Assembly: GCF_020382885.2 (NCBI RefSeq)
Contig: NC_058507.1
Span: forward strand, 2,745,715 to 2,809,714
DNA: 64,000 nucleotides
From: Scatophagus argus
Taxonomy: Eukaryota > Chordata > Actinopteri > Scatophagidae
Reading direction: 5' to 3'
A program made the position numbers and the translations under genes. This document shows, in pieces, positions 28,814 through 40,314 of the stretch (position 1 is the stretch's first letter; each line of letters begins with the position of its first letter). The notes beneath the pieces are model-generated. The model was not told where the DNA came from. It worked only from the letters and a program-made list of their open reading frames with translations, and searched no databases.

Positions 28814-30674
28814 TGGAGTCTGTCTGTATGTCCACTGCCTCCATCTGTCTTATTCAACACGAAGGGAACCGCTGTGGGAGGGACAGGGAGGGCACAGGGG
28901 TTATAAACTGATCACTCCACTAGAATGGTGGATGTGTGCTTCCACCACATGCATCTGCAGAAACCACTGTTGTACATTCATTATCTAGGTGCTATGTCAC
29001 TTTATTTCCTAATTAGTTGGCATGAAAAGGTTGAGTGCAGGTGAGCTTTTAAACAGTGACATCACCGTCAAAAGCCAGATAACGCCATGGCGTCGCTGTT
29101 TGCCTTCCTGCTGCAACACCACTAAAAGCACAGTTAGCACTTTGGCGAGTTATGTATCATATTTATCAAATAATAGGCAAACTGCTGTGGCCACTTGTGT
29201 TAACTCAAATGAAGACATGTTTGTAAAGAGATGAGAGTCACAACTGCAGATGAATCTGAAGCATAACGCAACACGATTCCATCTTTAAACCAATGTGATT
29301 ACTCCACTAAGCCTGCAAGCTATGAGACTTTCACAATTGAAGGGAATTTCCAACCCGCACACGCCTACAGCTTGTGCGTTTCTGTTTATCACAGTTGGCA
29401 AATTAATGCCTCTATTTCTGGACAGGCATGGATAGCCGTGTGATTCTGGTGGGCTCCCTGGTGGGGTTTCTCAAGAATCGCTCCTCCTCTGTTGTCACCC
29501 TATCCGTAGCCCACCTGTTATCTTGTCTGCGTGCCACGCTGCAGCAGAGGGAGCGCTTGGCCATAGAGCTGTAAACATTGGACAGCCTGTTGGCTGCAGA
29601 CAACTGATGAATGATGCCATTAATCACATAGATAATCGCCATCCCAGTGCTTTATTTTAAGGCTCCTCAAGTGAATCTAATGAAAGTGCAGTAAAGTGGT
29701 GTTGTAGTTATAAGGCCATCGAGACGCTTATTGAGTCATTGGGGTCCCATGTCCACTGGAAACGTCTCCATGATGCACTGTATTCTGTTCATTATAAAGC
29801 TGCTAGTTAACCATGAGAGACCAGATGGACACAAGAGGTCAAGCCAAGCCTCACAGCAGCCAGGTGTGGGTCACTCGTTTCACCATTTTGGTCAAAATGT
29901 TCCTGATTGTTGCAGCTGTTAAAAGTGTGCATATTCCCATGTTTTTTTTTTTTTAATTGTTTGGGTCTGATTTTGGGTAGGACACGGGCAAAACGATGTA
30001 ATGTGGGAAAACCTCGATTCAGTTTACTGTTTGGTTAGGTTTGGGTAAACATGAGTAGAGCCTTCAGTGATAAATGATGTAAGGCTTTGTATTAGTGGTG
30101 TGATGTTGCAGAGATTCAGACTTCATGTCCTCTTCAAATTGGTGGTTCTGCTACTGTTTGCTCTGCGATAGTGTCACACTAATGTTCTATGCATGTCTTC
30201 CTCTTATCAGGGTTCTTACACAGGCTTTGAAATTCTGTAGCTTCAAGGGAAACGTGTTTGATAAGCTGTCAGTACTTTTTGTGGAAATGACAGTGTTTGT
30301 TGTCATTTGTACTGCTGCAAATTTGGGTAGTTTGAGACCCACTTACATTGTAACCTAATGAACAAGATTGTAGAAGTAAAAGCGTGCTAAATACGTGGAA
30401 TTTGGAAGTTGAAAATGTGTAGGAACCCTGCTAGATTCTCTGGAGATTTGATGGCTTTCATTCATGTTGGGGTCAGCAGTGTGCCACGCAGACTGACTAA
30501 TAATCTTTGGCTTGGATTTATCTTGACATTTAAATGCACACAAAAGTGTGCACCAACTGCTGCTACTGCAATGGTACGATATATTACTTTGTGCACCGAA
30601 AAAAACGCCTGTATTCAGTAACAAGTACTGTGAGATTTTTACCATGCCGTGTAAAAGAGGATAATCTATAATTT

Positions 30675-30680
30675 AATAAA
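30675..30680 (+). terminator. dnaaf9: Candidate dnaaf9 poly(A) signal
   Basis: First AATAAA on the sense strand after the dnaaf9 stop codon. Transcript data would be needed to confirm use. Confidence 0.35.
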
Positions 30681-32429
30681 TCTAATCCATTAGCAGAGGA
30701 GGGAAATGCTATCTGGTGAGGTGAACACTTGTTAGATATCTTTAGATCAGCAGCGACCGTGTCTGTCTGTCAGTGCTGTCAGCAGCCAGTAAAATTGAAC
30801 GAATCAATAACTTGGTTTTCAGCTGGCAAACGCGCTGAGAGCGATAACATAGTTAGCAAGTTATTTTCCCTCAGATGACCCACGGGTGTCTGCGCGGATT
30901 CAAATAATCCTGACACTGCTGGCCCCATCCGTCCACTCAGTAGAGTCCAGTTTGATCTGAACAAGCCATACCTTCTAATGCTAGATGTGCCACTGTCTTT
31001 TAGATGAATAGGTTCATAGCAAATAACATAGCAATGACGTATGCCTCTAACTCGTATTACCCTGGTATGTTCCGGCCAACAGAGGAGGGGTTTACATGGA
31101 GAAAAGCTTTTCCCTGTGTTACTCATCCTATAACTCCTCTCTTACAGTCCTTCTCTTTTACTGTATAAAAGAAGTGCAATTGTACCTTGTGTTTTTATAT
31201 ATTCCACTTACAGAACCCTCCGATAACTCTTTAAGAACAAAGTTGAGCAAACAAATGAGCTGCTAAATTCTCAGTCTCTCACAGCTTGCATTCTGTGGTC
31301 TGCTCGCTTCCAGCTTTGAGTGCTTGTAGTTCATGTAACATCAGAAAGGGTCTTAACAACAAGTGATGGGTTTTGTGCCCGCTTGAAAAATAAAGCGTTA
31401 CCTCCACGTACAAATGAATGATAGAACAAACAGATTACGGTACTTTTTAAGTGGAGCAGGATAATATGGAACACAAATCCTTTGTTGACAAAATGATAAC
31501 TCTTGTTTAAGCTGGATTCTCTGCTCAGCATTTCAGAGATGCACTCAAAGCCGTCTGTTTCGAGCAACAGTTTCTGTCACTCTGCGGTTATGTAATACTG
31601 CAGAGAGTTTCCTTGATTGACAGTGAAACAGTCGGGAGGCTGATGTACGGGAGACTGAAGGTGCCACAACTTTGAAAGCTGCTGCACATGTCAAAGAGCA
31701 GAGAAACTGAAACAATAATTGGCCAAGCGATCGTAGGTAGTCCTTAAAGAGTTGAGGGTTGTGTAAGATGTTTGTGATATTTAAATCAAATTAACACTCG
31801 CGCACACACACACACACACAGACACGACCACTATTACTAAGTCTACACTATTTTGCATGTTTTGAGATGTCATGTGAATATGATACCACATATATACTGA
31901 CAAAATTGCCTTTCACCAAACTGGTACAACAAAGAGAAAATACTCACATTTATTTTACATATCTGCTAAGAATTTGAATTACCTCGAAACAACAAAATAG
32001 TATTTTTATAAGACAGTGAATTGAGTGCTCTTGATGCAAGCAGAACGTCTCCTCTCGCACAAGCTACAAAAAGCAAAAGCAGATGCAATTCTTTTTTTGT
32101 AGAAAAAACAACTGGAAGAGAATCTGATTGGTTGTGAGATGTCAGGTTTCTCTGATCCAGCAGTGCCTTGGCTACAGCTAAGAAAAGCAGAGATTAAAGC
32201 TGCATTCAGAGCTCCATCCCTCTCTCTGTGACGGAGGGAGGGGGTGTTGTCAGGCGAGGATCCGTCCTTCAACAGTGTTGGTGAAAGGAATCCATGGAGT
32301 CGTTCTTTAAAGCAATGTGTATTTACTAAGCCAGAGGGTAAAGTAGGCGAGGTCACACAGGGGGCGGCCGCTGGAGGGCTCGGGACAATTCAGGTATCCT
32401 TGCAAACTAACCAAAAAGGTGTTAGAATA

Positions 32430-32653
32430 CGGGCTGGGTACCACAGCACAGTACAGTTCTTGTACTTCAAATTTATTTCTGTTCAAGGTGGTGCATTTTT
32501 TTTGGTGACTTATCACACAAGTGGCCGAACAGATTCGTTTACAGTGCATACATTAGAAGGAAAACTGCATATTCCTTTAAAATCAATAACAACATATATA
32601 AAAAAATACAGGAAATAGAAATGTTTAGCTTTGTTTTCTACGCCCAGCCCTAG
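32430..32653. mobile_element. Short hAT-like MITE
   Basis: GGGCTGGGTACC at the left and CGCCCAGCCCTAG at the right form imperfect inverted ends like those of the intron 5 element. The interior is about 200 bp and non-coding. Confidence 0.45.
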
Positions 32654-33434
32654 TTGGGACACAAAGCCTTTGTTAGGTTTTGTGTCAGAGTATGGACACA
32701 AAAAATGAGGATTAAGTTTGTGACTAAAGTTGGGTGACCCCTCCTTATTGCACACTGGGGGCCCAAAGAGCCCTCCACAGGCCTCTCAGTGCGACCGCTA
32801 CGCAGCTCTCTGGCAGTCTGAGCACCCGGGTGTCTTCATCCTGTGTGTGGAGGCTAGCCGTTTTGTAGCTGAAGTTATAGGACAAAAACAAAGTTTGGTG
32901 TTAAATTGGGTTTATACTTTGGGGGGAATGTAATATTCTCATACTGCAATGGGATAACGCAGTGTGAGAGGATTACTTTTGTTCTTTTTTAGTGTTGAAG
33001 ATTGGCTCCAATATTGAAAAGGGCCAACAGTGTGCAATGTGAGCACTTCTTGAAGAAGTCGATATTTTTATGCCATTTTTGTGCTGATTGGAGAAAGGCA
33101 GATTGGAAATGAATTTTTAACTGTCCAAATACTCCTCAGGCCTCGGGGGGCTGTTGATGCTAATTGTTTGGGCTGTTCTGTCCTGTCCAGGTTAAAAGGG
33201 AATCGCAGGCTCTTGTCCCCACAATCCTCACAGACAGCGAGAAAAATTTGCTCAGGTATGCTTACTATTTCCATACCTGAGATTACATATTTGTCCTATC
33301 ACACCGAGGTGTTACAGAAGAAGATGGGGGTGAAATTGTGGTTAATATCTGCTGTCTGTAGCCACATTCCAGCTGTCGAAGAACAGTTGTGATTCAAGTT
33401 GGGAGGAGTTTTGTGTTGTGATGGCAGGATTTGA

Positions 33435-33442
33435 TTTTTTTT

Positions 33443-33473
<31 letters not shown>

Positions 33474-33476
33474 GGG
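33435..33476 (+). repeat. T18-G24 homopolymer junction
   Basis: Eighteen T are followed directly by 24 G. The G tract can form a quadruplex. Exact length is unreliable in any assembly. Confidence 0.8.
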
Positions 33477-35527
33477 CTGTCTACAGGCCATCCAAAGTAA
33501 AAGGAAAAGAATGACTTATATAAATAACTTATTGTCTCTATTGTAATGAGAAGAAACAAAACTTCAAAAGTGCCAAAGTGACCTCCACATTAACTTTCAA
33601 TGGTGTTCACAAGTTGTGAGTGAAACTGAAATGCATTTGCACAAAACTACTGTAACTTCTGTTTTTTTCCTGTGACTGACGCATTTATAATCTAATTGTT
33701 GTTTTTATTGCACTACGTAATCCATTAAATATTTATATGGTTGATCTGTTTTTACTGTTTGCCACTCAGTGCCACATTTAGCTGTTTTAAAAGGCCTACA
33801 TTCTGTTGTGCTTTGATTGTGTGATAAGTGTTTTCCCTCTCACATGGCAGCAGTCACACATGCAGCCGGTTGCCAGTTCAGCATAGTAGTGGATTTGTCC
33901 CTTGGTGAGACAACATGAATTCACCCTGTGCATCCTGACCTCGTATCAGCATGGTGGTGAGCTCTGTTATTGGGATTGGGAGAGCCAGACTAAAGAGAAA
34001 CCGTCTGCATAGTGTGTGTTTGGAAAAAACAAAAAAAACAGATAGTGTGTGGGTGTGTGTGTGGGTGTGTGCGTGTGCGTGCGTGTGTTTCGTGGCTCAG
34101 CCATTAACACAATTCGTTAAAGACAAATGGCAGCTGAAATAGTGCTGAGAGAATGTGAGGAATCCCGCCCTACATAACACAGTTTTAGCACTCCATTTCC
34201 TCATGCTGTGTGTGTGTGTGTTTCAGAAGTACAGAAGATAGAGTCTGTGTGTGTGTGTGTGTGTGTCCTTGTATTGTTGCCAGGCAGATACAGTCCTCCA
34301 CATGGCTAACCTCTGACATCAGCGTTTCCTCGCCTCTCTCCTGCCACCACCACGCCGCCAGTTTCTCCCCAGCGACTCAAGGCAAGACCCCCCACCCAGA
34401 TACACTTAGCACACTTAAAACACACACTTAGCATATCACTTCCACCATTAACCGCCCGTTCTTTCCTCCCCACCCTCACTATTGTTGTATTTATACTGTG
34501 GCAGTAAGCTCAGGCTATTTGTGGGCTATTATGACGGCCACATGTAAACACTCATCACTCTCACTGGCGTCTGCCAAAGCCTGCTGAGTGGACCCAGGTC
34601 ACCGCAACAATACTGCACTGTACTGTGCTGGATTTGTTCGCTTTTACTGAGCTGGATTGTTGGGGTAGTTATTATCTTAAAGCAAAACTATTAAGGCGGT
34701 CGTATGTTTTGGTGGGATGGAAAAGGAAAGTGTCCCCAGCCTTGATCCCAGCTTCATCTGTCCCCTGGGATTGACTGACTTTTTGGAACAAGTTTGAATT
34801 CGTGTTGTTAACCATGACATGCAGTCAGTTGCCAGTTTCTTATGTAACCACAGCCCTGCAATAAATCCTGCATCCATGATGGTGGTAATGTTCAATTTGT
34901 GTTGGATTGGTTCTGGCGACTGCAGTCTGCAGGGGCTGATTTCATTGCAGTAGACTGACAGGTGTTTCTACTTTGTCCACCCCATTAACATAAACTACAA
35001 CAACAATAAGAACTTAATACAACAACAACATGACGTGAAAATTAGATGTAATAGTCTGGAGTTGGCAGGACTTCACAATAAGGCTTGCCTGCTTACCTTG
35101 TTATTTTACTTGTGAGGAAATGGCAGCAGTTAAAGATACTAATGAGGTGAAGGACAAGCCAGCATTAAATTGTCCTGCAAACAGGGTCTTGGTTGGTTGG
35201 TGTGACATGTTGTGGGTGAAGATCGGAGATTAAAGAGATGAGATTAAACATTAAAAGTAACTATTGGTTTTTAGTCAAACAATTTGTATAGGTGACAAGG
35301 AAAAATGGACTTCAGGAAGTAGATTTCTGATCCACTTACTCAGCTGGGCAAGTGGGGAAAACATCAGCTTTGAACCCTTGTTAAGACCCAGTGGTAGTTG
35401 GGTGAACTGTGGATATTTTGATTAAATGAAATTAAATTTTGGTTCCTTAATCCTGTGTTGGTGTGTAACTGTGACTTTGGTGGAAAAAAAAAGAGTCCTC
35501 CAGATTAAGATGTTTTCACAGTATATT

Positions 35528-35533
35528 TTTATT
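35528..35533 (-). terminator. Candidate poly(A) signal of the ky-like gene
   Basis: AATAAA on the minus strand lies about 425 bases after the ky-like stop codon. It is a plausible end of that transcript. Confidence 0.4.
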
Positions 35534-35956
35534 TCACGCCTTCTGACAACCATCAATTCACAATGCAGATTTACTTCCTCTAACAGTAATGCACGAGCGC
35601 ACGATCGATCTGTGTGACATCACGCCTGAGCACCAGAGCAGAGCACCATTGTCATTGTTTTACTGAATACTACCTCGATCAAAGAACAGCTTTCAAATCT
35701 TGCGAGGTTTAGTTTACACACTAACGGGATCATATTCATTTCGTTCACATTCAAATTTAATTTTATACTGCTTATTATGACTAGCAGTAACCTGGCTCCA
35801 TCTGTGTTATGTTAAGGCAGTTAAACCTGAAAGATTATGACTCACAGTTTGAATTGTTTGCAAATATTTTCAACCACAGTCCATATCAATAAACATTTGG
35901 CAGTTAACAGCTATATTCAGGAAACTGTCCATGTGGACTCTGGCAGCCTTTTGATT

Positions 35957-38900
35957 TCACACTTCTCTCTCCAACTGCTTGATGTCAAAGGTCAACAAAA
36001 CAGCCATGTCACCGGACTCCCCCAAGGCTGCAGCCAGTTTCAGTTGTTGGAGACCATTTCCGCTTGAAACGTCGCCCTCCCAGACTCTGCTCTTGTTCAG
36101 TTTCAGATCAGTTCGTGTCTCTCCCACCACGCTCACCCTCTGGGCCCCAGGGACCCTCACCCTGAAGCGGACCCACGAGAGGGGCTCCAGCAGGCCCACG
36201 CGAGGCTCAAAGAGCACACAACCTTTCCTCCAGGCAGAGTAGACACAGGGGAACGGAAGCACCGTCTGATCACAGCTGTTCCTCAGAACAAAGTCACACA
36301 TGGGGCTGAAATCTCCACTAGGGGTGAGCCTGGCATACAGACCCAGCCGATACACCCCAGCGTCGGGTAGGCTTACGCTCACTGTCACCTTGCTGTCTGT
36401 GTATGTGCAGAAGACGTAGCGTGAAAGAGGGATGGCTGCTGTTTTGGTCTCCTCTCTGCTGAGCACAGTGTGAAGCTCGAGGTCCCGCTGGTTGTGAAAG
36501 GTGACGTTACACTTGCCTTGCTGGGTGCTCACCAGTGCTGTTGTGTGGCTGAATTTGGACAGCCCCGCCTCTGATGTGCGGGTCCCCGGCCCGCACGCCG
36601 AGCCCATGTTTGGAGGGAAGAGTTCATCCAGTTTGATCACCTTCCCTTTGCAATGCAACAGGAAGTTTGCAGCATTCTGGAACTTGACTTCTGTTTTCTC
36701 ATAATCCCGCACAAACAAAGATAGCCGATAGAAACCACGCAGGGGACACAAGACGTGGCAAGTCAGGGCGTTCAGTTGAATCTGAGTAGCCAGGCACCGC
36801 TTGGCTACAGAAGCTTCCAGCTCTGGGTGGACCAGTTCACACAGAATCATCAAAGGCCTTGACGTCTTTAACACCAGTTCAAAAACACCTTCTTCCACCT
36901 CAGCAACCTCGCTGCCCTGGCTGCTGCCTGTGACGCCCAGGGATCCAGCAACAGGCTGCAGGCCCCAAGACAAGAAGGGGTTCTCTGGAATCTCCTCCAT
37001 GGCCCTGGGGGTCGGACACTCAACCGTGAAGGAGCAGACCCAAACCAGAGGGGTGGTGGCCGATTCAGGTCTGGCAAAAACCTTCACGTCATACATACCA
37101 CTTGCAGGTGGCAGGAGCTGCAGCTTCATGCTCCGATGGGAAACTGTTAGGAGGCCATAGGAAGAGTTGCTGGACTCTTTCTGCTCTGAAGCTCCACAGT
37201 GGAGAAGATCCTGGTGCTGAGTGATCTCATAGGTAAAAGTTACTGGCCTGGAGAAGCCGAGGGACACATTTGCCTCGCCATCATCTGAGGAGGAAATTGA
37301 AGAAGAAACAAAGAAAGAAAGACCATTTCTCCTTCTTGGACTAAAATTAAATAATCAGCTCATAGGAGGATTTATACATCAGTGTCCACTTATGAAAGCA
37401 GCAAAAGGGCAGACCTGTGACAATGTGAGAGTGATGAGGCTGGAGCAGCCTGAGCCCCATGGTGAAGAAGGCTGAGGTCTTGAAGACCCTCCTCTCAAAC
37501 TCCTCCAGTGTGATGGGCAAGTCCAGGAGCTGCCATTTTTCCTCATCAGGGAAGTGTGACTCTATGAACTCCTCTGGGTCCGTTAGGAAATAGAAATCAT
37601 CGAACCTTGGAGGCAACAGATGGAGACAGCAGGCTGGTTTGAGACTCAAAGTCGCTTGTGGTTTCAGGCGTATGTCAATTAACAAGAGATAACTTTTCTA
37701 CAACACCACAACAGAATAGTGAATGCTGCAGAATATTTTTTAATCTGTCTTCTCTTTTCATACCTTTTGACAAAACTTTCATTTTCCATATCCACTCGTC
37801 CTGCTCCCCAGCAGGCGTCCAATAGGAACCACTGTCCTCCCAGAAGCACAGCGTTCCACAGGTGATCAGATTTCACATTCTTGAGGCTCTGGCCGTGGCG
37901 GTACCCGATGCCCTTACTGTGGCCTGGAACTTCTTGGCACTCAATGCCCACCTCTCTGTAAACACAAACCAAATAGAGCATGCTCAGTGCCTTTTCTATC
38001 TGGAGCCCGTAAAATCAAGTTGAAGGTTGTTATTTGTTTCTGCTGTCGGCCTAAAATTCCCTTGATTCAGTGCAGAAAATCAGTGCTGAAAATTTCCAGC
38101 TTGAACTCAGAAGGGGTCAAGGATGCAACGTGCAGCACGATGCTGAATGATGTGAATGGAAACAACGCTCGTTTTATTGAGTGCACTGACATTTAGATGA
38201 GTGGAAAAACTATGGCAATGCGGTGTCGTTATGTGTGATGTTTTCCTCCACATACAATAAATTCATATGACTGAATCTTATTTTATCAAAATGCTTCTTT
38301 AGAACAACAATTTCCTCTTGACAATCTGAGTGAGGCATGAGAGGCGTTATAGCACACTGACGTGGAGTTTTTAAAGCTTTTGGTTTCAGTTCATTTTAAA
38401 GCAGTTCCGCTCATATCTACAGTGCATTTTTGGCTTAGGTTGAAGATCTCATTTTGATTTTGATCAAAATTATGTCCTCTGCAGTTGGCAGTTATTTTCA
38501 GCAAAAAAACACCCTCTGTGCACCACCTGCACCAAACAGCAGGCAACAAAGTAACTCGCTGGTGAACATGGTGGCACATTTTACCGGAGCACCGAGCAGC
38601 TTTAGAGCCAGGTTAACCTTTCAACAGGTGGTCGGACACTGAACAGGATGTGTGTTTATGGTCACTGGTTTGCTCCGTGTTTGTTGGATTTATAAAAAGG
38701 CTAACACCTTAGCCATGACTACTTTATGTGGTGATATGTCAGCGGCCAAAAACATGAATGAATGCAATTTTAATTTACTTCAAACATCATTGCAAATGTA
38801 ACTGGTAGTGACAGCGTTGCTCACATGTCAGGTCTAAGAAGCACTGAAGAGACACCCTTTGTAGGGCCATTGTATGAACCATCACACTGGTTGCACTACA

Positions 38901-40314
38901 TGTATATATATATATTTATCTCGGTTTTTTTCTTCTTGTAAATACTTTATTCTTCATTTTTTATTACTATTATTTGTTATTTTGTATTTTGTATGGTGCA
39001 CAGGAGAGAAAAATCCGGAGTCAAATTCCTTGTATGGTCACACGTACTTGGCAAATAAAGCTGATTCTGATTCTGATTCTTTTCCTTAAGGGCTAATTTA
39101 TTTAAAGCTTTTAGTTTTGTTGGGTTTACCTGCACATCTCTGTACAGAGGCTGGAGTAGCCACAGCACACACCCCGGCCGGCTGCTATCACCTCCTCGGG
39201 GGAGCTCAGCTTCTCTGAGTGGCCCAGGTACCCGCTCACATCATACTCTACGAGGACGACATTCTTTTAATTCCAAAACAGGTTGCTAATACAACACTTG
39301 CTCTTAAACAGACAGACAGATGACCATCCTACAGCCCATAGTCTGATGTCTCACAGAATGCTGGGATTTAGATGTGAGTGGGTGTATTTGTAGTAAAATA
39401 CCCACCGATGTTGTGGCACAGCCAGACCCAGATGGCACGAAGCTTCTCCAGCTCACTCCTGGCTCCTTGTGTAATCCTCTGTACTATCACCTTTACATCA
39501 TACATGCACTTTTCCTTCAGCTGCAATACACACACAATAGATTTCCACTGTTAGATAACATTTTTTCTTCTTATAAAATGGAGTCGTCATTTTTTTCTTT
39601 TTTCTTGTTTTGTTGTTTTCATTTAGCTTTGGGTCTGTTTTTTTTCCTGCTGGTAGCTCTGTGTGGCTTCACAGGATGATGATGATGATGATGATGATGT
39701 GTTACACTAGTTTGTACTGTATGTGCTGTCACCTCTGTTCCTGCCCTGATGACATGTGAGTCGACCCTGCGGAAGACCTCAGAGTTAGCAAAAAGGTCTT
39801 TTCGACGCCTCCTCTTCCCTGCCGTCGCAGCACACGGTGACACACTCTGTCCCAGGTGTGTTTTCGGTTTCAGGTGCCTCTGTTCCTCGGCCTCCTTCCT
39901 CACAGCGCTCTTCTTCACCACGGTGATTGTCCTGGCTGCGCTCTCTGATGACAGCTGCCTCTTCGCTGCAGGACGCTGATCTTCGCTTTCAGCCATCAGT
40001 TTCTCAAACGGTCTGGCGAGCGCAGCGCTCTGGGAAGCTTCAGCACAGACCAGGACCTGAACAGCCGTCGTGTCTCCCCCAGGAGGAGGAGAAGGCTTTG
40101 GATTTTCCTGGGCCTGGTTCTCATTGTGTACCAGAGCTCCTATAACTGCAACAGGGCTTGATTTGCTCAAGATTGGATTCTCTTGAAGGTCTTGCAGTGT
40201 CAGGGCCTTCACCTGGATACATCCCTTCTGGGTCGACTCGTCTTGCTGAGAAAGGCGTGCAGCACAGGAGAAGGGGACCGAGAACTTCTGAATTGCAACT
40301 TTAGCCGACATCAT
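35957..40314 (-). CDS. ky: Kyphoscoliosis peptidase-like protein (transglutaminase-like fold)
   Basis: Six exons read leftwards: 39733-40314, 39406-39520, 39130-39247, 37764-37955, 37415-37605, 35957-37284; phases agree, 841 residues. Residues 1-160 are low-complexity and basic, with no known domain. The transglutaminase-like core follows (about 165-390). It has LEKLRAIWVWLCHNI, catalytic C260 in GRGVCCGYSSL, H303 in SDHLWNAV and D318 in LLDACWGAG, then DDFYFLTDPEEFIESHFP, which is diagnostic of the KY/hillarin family. The C-terminal half holds at least three beta-sandwich-like repeats marked by SGMYDVKVFAR, RGFYRLSLFVR and AGVYRLGLYAR. KY supports muscle structure at the Z-disc and binds filamin C. 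Start chosen as ATGATG after a possible acceptor at about 40330, so an upstream non-coding exon is likely. This may be a ky paralogue and not ky itself. Confidence 0.82.
38875..39081 (+). mobile_element. LINE 3' tail inside ky-like intron 3
   Basis: ACTTGGCAAATAAAGCTGAT is followed by a TGATTC tandem tail, a known 3'-end signature of L2-type fish LINEs. It lies antisense to the host gene. Only a 5'-truncated tail is visible, with no coding domain. Confidence 0.6.
39676..39699 (+). repeat. GAT trinucleotide run in ky-like intron 1
   Basis: Eight GAT units lie just inside the intron after the first coding exon. Read through, they look like a His run, but the donor at 39732 removes them. Confidence 0.7.

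Larger units (their letters stand above)
28814..35956. other. Spacer between convergent dnaaf9 and ky-like genes
   Basis: No gene was recognised. The left end is the dnaaf9 3' UTR; the first AATAAA after the stop is at 30675-30680, giving a UTR of about 1.9 kb. The right end below 35957 holds the ky-like 3' UTR. Short CA/GT microsatellites occur near 31801-31820, 34036-34086 and 34206-34266. A MITE and a T/G homopolymer junction are listed separately. Confidence 0.55.

Noticed and set aside
39619-39732. His-rich and Lys/Arg-rich C-terminal extension of the ky-like first exon
   Set aside because: It lies beyond a good GTGACA donor, comes from a GAT microsatellite, and splicing there restores the conserved KY core in phase.
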